From positions 248,001 through 312,000 of the forward strand of contig NZ_FOSG01000005.1 of assembly GCF_900114215.1 (NCBI RefSeq): 64,000 nucleotides of DNA, given 5' to 3'. Origin of the DNA: Streptomyces mangrovi. GTDB taxonomy: Bacteria > Actinomycetota > Actinomycetes > Streptomycetales > Streptomycetaceae. How positions within the stretch are numbered: the stretch's first letter is position 1; every line of letters starts with the position of its first letter. The position numbers and the translations under genes are program-made. The notes under the pieces were generated by a model. It did not search any database. It had not been told where the DNA came from and was given only the letters and a program-made list of their open reading frames with translations. Below are positions 55,318 to 62,952 of the stretch, piece by piece.

Positions 55318-55577
55318 TCACCGGACCGCCGCCCTCTCCAGGGCGGCGGTCCGGGCGCGGGCGGTCTCCGGGTTGCAGCGGCCCAGCTCCACCAGCGGGC
55401 GCGGGCCGACGGTCCGGGGGCAGGACGCCAGGTCGATGCCGAGGGAGGCAGGGCGATCCCGTTTCCGGCCAGGGCCGCGTGGGGTTCGACCACCGCCTCG
55501 GTGGAGGCACTGATCGCCTCGGTGACCGGATCGCGGCCCGCCACAGCGGCGGGCGGGACGGCGGGGAGGTCGTACAC
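55318..55577 (-). pseudogene. Frameshifted gene remnant
   Basis: Two minus-strand frames join into one plausible protein end: VYDLPAVPPAAVAGRDPVTE and ISASTEAVVEPHAALAGNGI in one frame (from 55577), then GIDLASCPRTVGPRPLVELG and RCNPETARARTAALERAAVR to a stop at 55318 in another. The switch falls near 55445. Both parts have normal Streptomyces codon bias, which suggests a real gene that has lost its frame and its N-terminus. I do not recognise the family. Confidence 0.4.
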
Positions 55578-55678
55578 CGACGCACGTCATCGGCTGACGA
55601 CGCGACCGGCACACGCGCGGCGGGGAACGCGAAAGGGCCGGCGCACGCCCCCAGCGGGCGCGCACCGGCCCGGCCGCG

Positions 55679-55710
55679 TCACGCGGTCACCGGATCACGC
55701 GGTCACCGGA
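55679..55710. repeat. Two exact tandem 16-bp units after the LPMO stop
   Basis: TCACGCGGTCACCGGA is present twice head to tail (55679-55694, 55695-55710), followed by a partial third unit that contains the LPMO stop codon. Probably simple slippage. Confidence 0.7.
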
Positions 55711-56457
55711 TCACCCGGCCGCGCAGGCTCCGAGGTCCTCCCAGACGCCCCACTCGCCGGTGGCGCCGGGCTCCTCACCCTGCGTCCACCACTTGGCGCG
55801 CCAGGTGTGCCCGTCGTGGGTGACGGTGTCGCCGCCGTTGTAGACGTTCCCGGTGCCCCAGGCCGGCGAGGCGCAGGCGCCCGGCTCGCCGTCACCGCCA
55901 CCATCGCCGCCGCCGTCGCCACCACCGTCACCGCCGCCCGTGCCACCGATGTTGACGTCGATGCAGGCGTAGAAGGCGTTGGCGGTGTCCGCCACGTTCC
56001 ACACGGCGAGCACCTTCTGGCGGCCGGTGAGGCCGTCGAAGTTCACCTGGTGGCTGACCTGCGAGGGCGGCTGCACACCCTTGCCGTCGAACTCGGCGAT
56101 CTTCCGGTCGCCGATGAAGTACTGCCAGGTGTCGGTGGCGTGGCGTGCCGTCAGGCTCCAGGTGAAGGTGTGCGAGGAGCCGACCGGCGTGACCCGCCAG
56201 GCCTTGCTGTCGTCGTCGAGCTCGGCGAACTGCTCGTTGCCGCCGCTGCAGCTCTTGAGCCCCTTCGGCCCCTCCACGCTCTGCGGCTCGTACGAGATCT
56301 GACCGCAGTCGACGACGCCCTGGGCGCACTGGTCCTGGCGGCTGCCGGGGTCGGTCACCCAGCCGTGGGCGTTGGCCGTGCCCGCCGGAAGGCTGACGGC
56401 GAGCAGGGGGGCGACCATCGCGCCGAGCGCAAGGGCCACTCGCTTCTTCGTGTTCAT
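55711..56457 (-). CDS. AA10 lytic polysaccharide monooxygenase with CBM5/12
   Basis: A 248-aa secreted copper enzyme that cleaves chitin (or cellulose) oxidatively. The signal peptide ends ...GTANA and leaves His31 as the mature N-terminus (HGWVTDPGSRQDQC), one half of the histidine brace; His106 in WSLTARHATDTWQYFI is the other, and the axial Phe is in ANAFYACIDVNI. A linker of GGGD repeats leads to a C-terminal CBM5/12 chitin-binding module (WGTGNVYNGGDTVTHDGHTW; AKWWTQGEEPG). ATG 56457 is the natural start. Two DasR-like boxes upstream fit control by N-acetylglucosamine. Confidence 0.95.
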   Translation of the reverse strand: MNTKKRVALALGAMVAPLLAVSLPAGTANAHGWVTDPGSRQDQCAQGVVDCGQISYEPQSVEGPKGLKSCSGGNEQFAELDDDSKAWRVTPVGSSHTFTWSLTARHATDTWQYFIGDRKIAEFDGKGVQPPSQVSHQVNFDGLTGRQKVLAVWNVADTANAFYACIDVNIGGTGGGDGGGDGGGDGGGDGEPGACASPAWGTGNVYNGGDTVTHDGHTWRAKWWTQGEEPGATGEWGVWEDLGACAAG

Positions 56458-56662
56458 GCCATTCCACTTTCTTCGGTGTCGTCGAGGCCGCCGCCCGGAA
56501 GTCCGGCGCGACCGGGTGGGGTACGGCGCGTACGCCGTGCCGGTCGCGCCGACCCGCCGGGTGGCGCGGGTGCGCGGACGCACCGGATGCCGCGATGGGC
56601 ATCACCGTCCACGCACCGTGCCCTCACACGGACAACGCCGTGGGACGAGGACAGAGGCTGAC

Positions 56663-56701
56663 CTAAGGTCTAGACCTGAGGTGTTCAGGTCTAGACCTTA
56701 G
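56663..56701. promoter_or_regulatory. Paired DasR-like (dre) boxes upstream of the LPMO gene
   Basis: AGGTCTAGACCT occurs twice (56666-56677 and 56687-56698), 21 bp apart, two helical turns. The boxes are arms of a larger perfect 17-bp inverted repeat (56663-56679 / 56685-56701). The core matches the TGGTCTAGACCA type of site bound by DasR at chitinase and LPMO promoters, with A in place of T at the edge. They lie ~210 bp before the start codon. Confidence 0.7.
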
Positions 56702-56844
56702 CGGTGGACTGTCCTCGGTCAAGGGGTTGAACAAAGCGAACTTCCGGCCAACACAGCCGACTTCGGACCCACCTCAGCCCCCGCCGGTCTCACGGACCCA
56801 CCCGAGGCCGCGAGTCGGCCGGAAGCCCTGCCGGTCGTAGCGAT

Positions 56845-56860
56845 GGGAGTTCACCGTCAG
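56845..56860. repeat. 16-bp direct repeat, left copy
   Basis: GGGAGTTCACCGTCAG here recurs exactly at 57979-57994, with partial similarity continuing on the 5' side. The two copies bracket a PIN-toxin remnant, a truncated XRE/DUF5753 gene and an intact DUF397 gene. Confidence 0.7.
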
Positions 56861-56970
56861 CCGACCACGTGGATTGGGCAGCGTGCCGCGCCCGAGCGCG
56901 CCAGGCGCACGTCGGCGGTCACCAGGGCGCAGCCGTGGGCCTCGGCAAGGGCACTGCCCCGGCAGCGTTG
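56857..56970 (-). pseudogene. C-terminal remnant of a PIN-domain (VapC-like) toxin
   Basis: The minus strand encodes SALAEAHGCALVTADVRLAR then SGAARCPIHVVG and a stop at 56857. This is the standard end of VapC toxins, including the last acidic residue (TADVRLA). Upstream the frame degenerates within ~15 codons and no catalytic N-terminus remains. No antitoxin gene is nearby. Only about 35 codons survive, so this is a relic. Confidence 0.55.
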
Positions 56971-57119
56971 TGGCGTCCGGGCCGGGGAGTGGGGACGGGC
57001 GGGAAGATCGCATCGATGCCGTTCGCCGGAGATGCGGCTTTCCGGAACCGGACGGGCGGGCGCGCATACGGCTGGTTCCGGCCCGCACTTCCCCTGTTGG
57101 GCAAGGCCGAGGGGCTGGC

Positions 57120-57740
57120 GAACACCTGCAACGCCTGTGCCGACTGGCGCGAAAGTCCCGGTACCCCGATTACTTCGCCGAAGCAGCGGAACTGGAGAGG
57201 ACAGCGACGACCATCAGCGAGTACGCGCCGACGTTGGTGCCCGGCTTGTTGCAGACCGAGGGGTACGCACGAGATCTGATCCGAGCAACACAACTGTTCG
57301 CGCCCCAGGAGGAAGTGGACGATCGCGTCACGGCGCGCATGGAAAGGCAGCGAATGCTCGCCCAGTCCGCACCTCCCGAGCTGTGGGCAGTCATCCACGA
57401 AGCTGCGCTGCGTATCCCGGTCGGCGGCCCGGCCACCATGCACGAGCAACTGCGCCACCTGCTGGAACTGGGCCATGACCACTACCGCATCGTGGTCCAA
57501 GTGCTGCCCTTCGAAGCGGGATCAGCCGCTTTCCTGAACGGCACGGTGATCCAGATGACCTTCCCAGACGCCCCGCCGGTCTCCTACGCCGAGAGTGCGT
57601 ACACCGGCCAACTCGTCGAGGAACCAAGGCTGGTAGCCCAGTACCAGCGAGCCTACGACCTGATCAGGGCCGCCGCGCTGTCACCGAAGGCGTCCCTGGC
57701 CCTGATCCAATCGGTGGCGAAGGACTACAAGACACCATGA
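57120..57740 (+). pseudogene. XRE/DUF5753 regulator lacking its HTH domain
   Basis: The open frame encodes a good DUF5753 domain: YPDYFAEAAELERTATTISE, LVPGLLQTEGYARDLIRAT, LWAVIHEAALRIPVGGPATM, IVVQVLPFEAGSAAFLNGTV. What precedes it (to about 57120, EHLQRLCRLARKSR) cannot be matched to the XRE N-terminus, and the ~60-residue HTH region is missing. A start with a ribosome site is not evident. It is therefore a truncated gene, although the C-terminal part overlaps an intact DUF397 gene by ATGA in the normal way. Confidence 0.65.
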
Positions 57741-57943
57741 GCATCGACTACGACCTGAGCACGGCCACCTGGCGCAAGTCGTCCTACACCAACGGAGACG
57801 GAGGAGCGTGCGTCGAGATCGTCGACGACCTCCCTGGCGTCACCCCCGTCCGCGACAGCAAAGCCCCCGAGAGGCCCGCACTGGTCTTCCCGAACGCCGG
57901 CTGGTCGGCCTTCGTAACGGCGGTCAAGGACAACGTGCTCTGA
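57737..57943 (+). CDS. DUF397 domain-containing small protein
   Basis: A 68-aa DUF397 protein: STATWRKSSYTNGDGGACVE (the typical W.KSSYS..GG.CVEV block), then VRDSKAPERPALVFPNAGWS and AFVTAVKDNVL. It overlaps the truncated DUF5753 gene by ATGA, the arrangement seen with the intact pair at 5718-6805. With its partner lacking the HTH, it may be non-functional or may answer to another XRE protein. Confidence 0.9.
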   Translation: MSIDYDLSTATWRKSSYTNGDGGACVEIVDDLPGVTPVRDSKAPERPALVFPNAGWSAFVTAVKDNVL

Positions 57944-57978
57944 CCGGTTCACCGGACCAGTCCTGTCGACCGTAAGAA

Positions 57979-57994
57979 GGGAGTTCACCGTCAG
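57979..57994. repeat. 16-bp direct repeat, right copy
   Basis: Exact second copy of the repeat at 56845-56860. It overlaps the last codons of the ABC permease gene by 4 bp (stop at 57991). Confidence 0.7.
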
Positions 57995-60213
57995 TCGTTG
58001 GTAGGCGTCCAGCGCCGGGCCCCGGCGAATGCGCCACGGGCGCCGGCCGCCCCGGTGAGCACGGCCAGGAGGGCGCAGCCAGCGACGGCGGTGACGACAA
58101 GGCCGGTCGAGAGCCCCGCGCCGGTCCCTCTGACCACGGGCTGGGAAAGGAACCACGCGGCTCCCGTCGCGATGGGCGCGGCGATCACCAGCGGCGTGGT
58201 GAGGTACCACACCGAGGTGCTGACGAAGACGCGACGGTTCCCGCTGAAGACGCCGACCGGGGCGAGCCGGGTGCCGAAGCGCCGGAACTCCGACAGGGAA
58301 CTGATGGTGGACGCGCATGCGAGGACGAGCAGGCCGACGCCGCCCAGCAGCGCGATCCACCGGCCCACGGTGGCGTACTGGAGCATGCCTCCCAAGGCGT
58401 TCCCACCGAGTCGGTCAACGAACGGGGCCATTCCCAGATGCGTGTAGGAGGCTCTGTTGACAGCCTCCGACGCACCGTGATCGGCGGAATCGGCGACCGT
58501 CACCAGGGTCCACTGGGCATCGCCCGGCTCGTTCACCGCGTGGACGTAGTCGGTAACGGGTGCTTCACGGACGGTCAGACCGGCACGTGTCCCGGTCCAG
58601 CGTGCGAGTTCCCGCGCCTGTGTACCGGTACCGGTGTCGATGGGGGCCGGGGCGGCGGAGCATTTCTGTCCCAGCGAACGCAGAGCCTCGCAGTCTCCGC
58701 GGAGTTCGGCGGGGCTACGGGGATCGGGCCGACGGACGAGGGCCAGGACGTGCTGCCCGGCGAGGTCCCGCCGGAACGCTGTGAGCTCCTTCTCCGTGAT
58801 GGCGTCGGTGCGGACGAGGCTGATGCTCGTACCGATGCGGTCCAGGGTCTCGGCCGCGGCGGCGGCCTCGCCCGATGTGCGCGAGGTCCAGATGTGGAGC
58901 TGGGTTACCAGAACCAGCCCGATGGTGACGGTGGCGACCATGCGGGCGGTCACCCCGGGGTGGTGGGTGGTCCACCGTCCCGCGACGAGCGGCCCCACTT
59001 TCCCGGACCTCTCCCCCGCCCAGGCCACGGCCCGGCCGAGGGCCGCCATGACGGTGGCGATCAGTGCGGGCAGAGAGGCCAGGACCAGCACCAGCCCCGT
59101 GACGTACTGGGCCAGGCTCACCGCGAGGTTCGGAGCGAACGGGGTGAGATCGGCGGGCATGGCGATGACCGCGCCGAGCGGTAGCAGGACCATCCAGCGT
59201 CTGCTGACCCGGGCGGGGGCATGGCGGTCCGCGGCGCGCCGGGCGCGGTGAAGTAGGACTACGGCGACGAGAACGGTGAGGACGGCAACCGGCGCGGTGG
59301 CCGCGTACGCCCACAGCCAGGGCCGCAGCCCGGCTGCGGTGAGCGGATACCCGACCAGAGGCAGTGTGATGTCCCACGTCAGCACGGCGACGGCGGGGAT
59401 CGTACCCGTCAGCGCGCCCGCCACGACCGGGGTCGCGGCCTCACCGAGGTTGATCAGGGCCCGATGGCCGGCGGTCGCTCCCAGGGTCTCCAGCAGTGTG
59501 GTGCGCCGGTCCCGTCCGGCCGCGTCGACACGGACGGCGATCACCACCAGCACGGCGGTGGGGAGCAGGATCAGGCCGCCGATGGCCGACAGGAGGATGT
59601 CGGGGCCGTAGACCACGGCGGAGTCCCCGAAGACCGGATACGTCTCTTCGCCACGGGCCCCGAACCCGGTGACCAGATCGCTGTCGTCGAAGGACTCGTG
59701 CCCCTCGGGGGCACGGACGTAGGCCAAGCGCTCGGCCGGGGAGGTGAGCCCGTCTCCGGTGATGGCGCCCGCATGGGTACCGTAACGTTCGGTGATCCTC
59801 TGGCCGGCGCCGACCTGAAGCAGCGCCGGGGAGAGGAACGCCTCGCCCGGATCGGGCCAGCGCGGCAGGCCGGGCGGCGGCTCGGCCTCGGTGTCGGCGT
59901 CGAGAGGGGCGAGGAAGACGACGTTGTGCTGCGGTGATCCGGTGATGTCGTTCCCGGACTCGTACCAGTGGGCGACCGGCTCCTCGTCCGGGTGGGACAT
60001 GTGCATACGCGGGGCGCGGGCCCGGTCGGTGTCGGCACGCGCGTCGTAGCCGGCCGCCGTGGTGACAAGAGCCGTCAGGCCCATGGTCAGCGTGGCCGCG
60101 GCCAGGAACAGGCCGGCCCACCGCAGCCGTGCCTGTCGTGCCCCGGCCCCGGCTGCCCGGCCGATCCGCCACAGCCGCCGCCACAGCGGCCCCTCGGCCG
60201 CGTGGCGGCTCAC
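57991..60213 (-). CDS. FtsX-type ABC transporter permease
   Basis: A 740-aa permease of the MacB/FtsX superfamily. An N-terminal helix (AGLFLAAATLTMGLTALVTT) is followed by a ~170-residue extracellular domain, a first FtsX helical set (DILLSAIGGLILLPTAVLVV; YPLTAAGLRPWLWAYAATAP), more helices, a second extracellular region and a C-terminal FtsX set (LLGGVGLLVLACASTISSLS; SVWYLTTPLVIAAPIATGAA). Start GTG 60213 overlaps the stop of the ATPase gene (GTGA). The pair would export or respond to a peptide, lipid or lipoprotein; the secreted 115-aa protein coded just upstream is a possible substrate. Confidence 0.88.
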   Translation of the reverse strand: MSRHAAEGPLWRRLWRIGRAAGAGARQARLRWAGLFLAAATLTMGLTALVTTAAGYDARADTDRARAPRMHMSHPDEEPVAHWYESGNDITGSPQHNVVFLAPLDADTEAEPPPGLPRWPDPGEAFLSPALLQVGAGQRITERYGTHAGAITGDGLTSPAERLAYVRAPEGHESFDDSDLVTGFGARGEETYPVFGDSAVVYGPDILLSAIGGLILLPTAVLVVIAVRVDAAGRDRRTTLLETLGATAGHRALINLGEAATPVVAGALTGTIPAVAVLTWDITLPLVGYPLTAAGLRPWLWAYAATAPVAVLTVLVAVVLLHRARRAADRHAPARVSRRWMVLLPLGAVIAMPADLTPFAPNLAVSLAQYVTGLVLVLASLPALIATVMAALGRAVAWAGERSGKVGPLVAGRWTTHHPGVTARMVATVTIGLVLVTQLHIWTSRTSGEAAAAAETLDRIGTSISLVRTDAITEKELTAFRRDLAGQHVLALVRRPDPRSPAELRGDCEALRSLGQKCSAAPAPIDTGTGTQARELARWTGTRAGLTVREAPVTDYVHAVNEPGDAQWTLVTVADSADHGASEAVNRASYTHLGMAPFVDRLGGNALGGMLQYATVGRWIALLGGVGLLVLACASTISSLSEFRRFGTRLAPVGVFSGNRRVFVSTSVWYLTTPLVIAAPIATGAAWFLSQPVVRGTGAGLSTGLVVTAVAGCALLAVLTGAAGARGAFAGARRWTPTND

Positions 60214-60869
60214 ACGGCCTCCACAGCGGGAGCGAGATCGAGGACGTCGTCGGCCCACCGGGCCACCTGCTGATCGTGGGTGACCACGACCAGTGCGCAG
60301 TCCCACCGACCGGGCAGTGAGAAGAGCAGGTCGGCGACGATGTCACGGCTCGCGGTGTCCAGTGAGCCCGTGGGCTCGTCGGCGAGCAGCACCGTCGGCC
60401 GGTTGACCAGTGCGCGGGCCACCGCGACCCGCTGTCGTTCCCCACCAGACAGGGCGCCCGTGGCCGTGTGGTGGGGCACACCGAGGTGGTCGAGTAGTTC
60501 GAGCCCGCGACTGCGGGCCTCCCGCCGCCCGGTGCCGGCCAGGAGCGCGGGGAGGGTGACGTTCTCCAGTGGGCTGAGCTCCGGGAGGAGTTCGCCGAAC
60601 TGGAACACCATGCCCAGGTTCCGGGCGCGGAACGCGGCCAGCCGGCCGCGGCCGAGCCGGGTGATGTCCGTGCCGCCCACCAGGATGCTGCCCTCGTCCG
60701 GCCTGACCAGGCCCAGGACGCAGGAGAGCAGGGTCGTCTTCCCCGTCCCGGACGGCCCCGTCACCGCGACCGACGAGCCCGCGTACACCTCCAGGTTCAC
60801 GTGCGCCAGCACGGGACGGCCCGGGAAGCCGTGGCTGACGTCCCTGACGGACAGAACTGGGTCGTTCAC
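60210..60869 (-). CDS. ABC transporter ATP-binding protein (LolD/MacB type)
   Basis: A 219-aa ATPase. Walker A is VAVTGPSGTGKTTLLSCVLG, the Q loop GMVFQFGELLPELS, the signature ALSGGERQRVAVARALVNRP, Walker B VLLADEPTGSLDTA and the switch His in VVVTHDQQVARW. The LADEPTG.LD sequence is typical of MacB/LolD and peptide-resistance ABC proteins. GTG 60869 (VNDPVLSVRDVS) has GGAG 7 nt upstream; an upstream in-frame extension to 60929 is not conserved-looking. It overlaps the permease gene by GTGA. Confidence 0.94.
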   Translation of the reverse strand: MNDPVLSVRDVSHGFPGRPVLAHVNLEVYAGSSVAVTGPSGTGKTTLLSCVLGLVRPDEGSILVGGTDITRLGRGRLAAFRARNLGMVFQFGELLPELSPLENVTLPALLAGTGRREARSRGLELLDHLGVPHHTATGALSGGERQRVAVARALVNRPTVLLADEPTGSLDTASRDIVADLLFSLPGRWDCALVVVTHDQQVARWADDVLDLAPAVEAV

Positions 60870-60963
60870 GCTGCGGCTCCGAGACTCCGGGGAAGAGGAT
60901 GGCGCGGTGGGCGGGGAGTCCCCGCCCACCGCCAGTGATCGGACGATGCTCCGTCAGTCGTTC

Positions 60964-61311
60964 CTACCGGTAGTACCACTTGCCCTCGACGTCGGGAGCG
61001 GCGAACCTCTGCTCGACCACACGCATCTTGTTGATCTCGCGGCCTTCAGGGGTTGGGTAGCAGCTTCCGTCGCCGAGTTCGTTCCACCAGTTCTTGATGG
61101 TGTCGCTGCCGTCACGCCGATACTGGGCCTTGATCTTGTTGCCGTCCGCTTCCCAGTCACACACCTCGGCATTCCTGCCGCCGTTCGTCGTGTAGGCGTA
61201 GTCGTCGCCCTGCCAGGCGTAGAAGCCGAACGCGGGGGCGGCACCAAGGGTGGCACCGATCGCGAGTGTCATGCCGGATATGGCCACAGCGCGCCGTGCG
61301 GTCTTCTTCAT
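60964..61311 (-). CDS. Small secreted protein upstream of the ABC transporter
   Basis: A 115-aa protein with a classical signal peptide (KKTARRAVAISGMTLAIGAT then LGAAPAFG), leaving ~85 residues with two cysteines (EVCDWEADG, GSCYPTP) that could pair, many aromatic residues, and the end GKWYYR. ATG 61311 follows GGGGGA. The ATPase gene begins 94 bp downstream on the same strand. The layout, a small secreted peptide followed by ATPase and a large permease, recalls lactococcin-972-type bacteriocin/immunity units, but the sequence lacks a clear match to that peptide family. Confidence 0.75.
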   Translation of the reverse strand: MKKTARRAVAISGMTLAIGATLGAAPAFGFYAWQGDDYAYTTNGGRNAEVCDWEADGNKIKAQYRRDGSDTIKNWWNELGDGSCYPTPEGREINKMRVVEQRFAAPDVEGKWYYR

Positions 61312-61397
61312 GTTTCCCCCTCGCTACGAATACTTGAACACCAGAACCTGATCACATGAACAACATCCGCCACAACAAGATCAATAACCGGAACCAT

Positions 61398-62488
61398 TCA
61401 TCGCGTTTTCCGTACGCGAAGGTGATTCCTGGTCAGAGGTGGTCTCTTGGTCATCCCTGCCGCTTCTCTCCCGCGAGACCGTTGACCGAATCCCTTCCCC
61501 CGGCTGTCTCGAACCGGCCGCGTCCCGAGGGCGTCGGCCACGGTCCGAGCACGGCCGTCCGGTGCGGGCCGTCCTACAGCGACGGCACCGGTGGGTGCTG
61601 GGAGGAGGTCGCCGGCGGCTTCCCCGCCGCCGCCCAGGGCCAGCCAGGTCAGCAGCAGCGGGCCGAGCATGCGTGCGACGGCCGCTCCCGTGCCGAAGAA
61701 GCCCTAGTACTGGCCGTGGCGGCCGTCGGGTGCGAGGCCGAAGGAGATCTCCCGGGCGCCGGAGGCCAGCGCCGTCTCGCCCAGGACCTGGAGGGCGACG
61801 ACGCCGAGGGTGTTGAGCAGCAGCGCGGCCACCGTCCAGCGCGGGGCCTCGGTCCACTGCCCCACCCGCAGCGGGATGACGACGCTCAGCAGCGGCATGT
61901 AGAGCAGCAGCGCCGTGTGGAGCGCGGTGATCAGCGCGTACGGCCGGTCACGCAGGACGGCCCGGCGCGGGGCATCGGAGGCGGCCGGCGGGGAGGGGGC
62001 GGCGGCGGGCAGGCGCGTCAGGGCGAGGGCGGCGGCGAGTCCGGCGTTCGTGGTGGACTGCAGATACGCGCGGACGCGGGTGCGCTCCCGCTCGGCGACC
62101 AGGGCGGCCGGCAGCGCCTGCCGGGCCGCGCCCAGTCCGCACTGGCGGCAGGCGTACAGAGCACGGCGGCCAGGACGAAGGCGGGCAGGCCGCGGACGGC
62201 GAGGAAGACGGCGACCGCCGCCGCTGTGGCCACCGCCGGCGCGGCGACCGTGCCGCGCGCCCCGCGCCGGTCGGCCAGATGGCCCAGGGGTACGCCCGCC
62301 ACCGCGCCGGCCACCCAGCCGACGGTGAGGCCGAGGCCGACCTCGGTCGCGGACAGGCCGACGACGCGGGTGAAGTACAGCGCGGAGCAGACGTAGTACG
62401 CGCCGTCGCCGACGGAGTTGGTCAGCTGGGCCAGTGCCAGTGCCAGTGCCAGCGGCCGGGACGGGGCCGGCCGTTTCCGCAGGGTCGT
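61398..62488 (-). pseudogene. MFS transporter pseudogene (no start, frameshift, nonsense)
   Basis: The minus strand carries a recognisable major-facilitator protein in pieces. LALALALAQLTNSVGDGAYY then VCSALYFTRVVGLSATEVGL and the MFS loop GHLADRRGARGT begin near 62482. A CT duplication (AGAG at 62158-62161 on the plus strand) shifts the frame, after which YACRQCGLGAARQALPAALV and PYALITALHTALLLYMPLLS continue. A TAG (61704-61706) interrupts GRHGQY*GFFGTGAAVARML, best explained by CAG to TAG. The 5' end has an in-frame TAG with no ATG, GTG or TTG before the first helix. Three independent lesions show long inactivity. Confidence 0.85.
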
Positions 62489-62564
62489 GCCGTGACGCTA
62501 CGGAGTCGTCCGGTCCTGCCGGCAGAGCCAATCGGCGGCCGGTTCGCCGGGCCGATCGCCGGGC

Positions 62565-62583
62565 GGGCCGGTAGGGCCGGCCC
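62565..62583 (-). terminator. Possible hairpin after the small membrane protein gene
   Basis: GGGCCGG (62565-62571) and CCGGCCC (62577-62583) pair around a 5-nt loop, 60 bp beyond the stop at 62643. The surrounding sequence is so GC-rich that alternative pairings exist. Confidence 0.3.
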
Positions 62584-62642
62584 GGTGTCCGAGAACCCCG
62601 CCGCGATGCGCCGCAGCGCGCGGCGGGTCGCCGGGCCGCGGG

Positions 62643-62942
62643 TCAGCCGCGGTTGGGCTCCTGGCGGCCGGCGACCTGGCCGCTCTTGCGGGCGGACTTG
62701 TCGCCGACCATCACCAGCGCGGCGATGATCGCGAACAGGGCGAGGGGCGCCACGACGTACAGGCCGAGGGTCTCGACCACGCTCAGGCCGGTGCCCGGGT
62801 CGTCGCCGTCGTCGCGGTAGAGGGCGAGGGCGGAGGGGGAGGCGACCAGCAGCGTCAGCGCGGTGAGGGCGGTGACGAATCCGGCGCGCACGGCGGTGCC
62901 GGCGCTCCTGACGTTCTCGTTGACCTTGACCTTGTTGTCCAC
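62643..62942 (-). CDS. Small conserved membrane protein
   Basis: A 99-aa protein with a short charged lead (MDNKVKVNENVRS), a signal-like or transmembrane helix (AGFVTALTALTLLVASPSAL), an acidic loop (YRDDGDDPGTGLS) and a second helix (LGLYVVAPLALFAIIAALVM) with a basic C-terminus (GDKSARKSGQVAGRQEPNRG). It is a conserved short streptomycete hypothetical coded beside malQ. The GTG start is 10 bp past the malQ stop, so the two may share a transcript. Function unknown. Confidence 0.75.
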   Translation of the reverse strand: MDNKVKVNENVRSAGTAVRAGFVTALTALTLLVASPSALALYRDDGDDPGTGLSVVETLGLYVVAPLALFAIIAALVMVGDKSARKSGQVAGRQEPNRG

Positions 62943-62952
62943 GGAGTCAACG

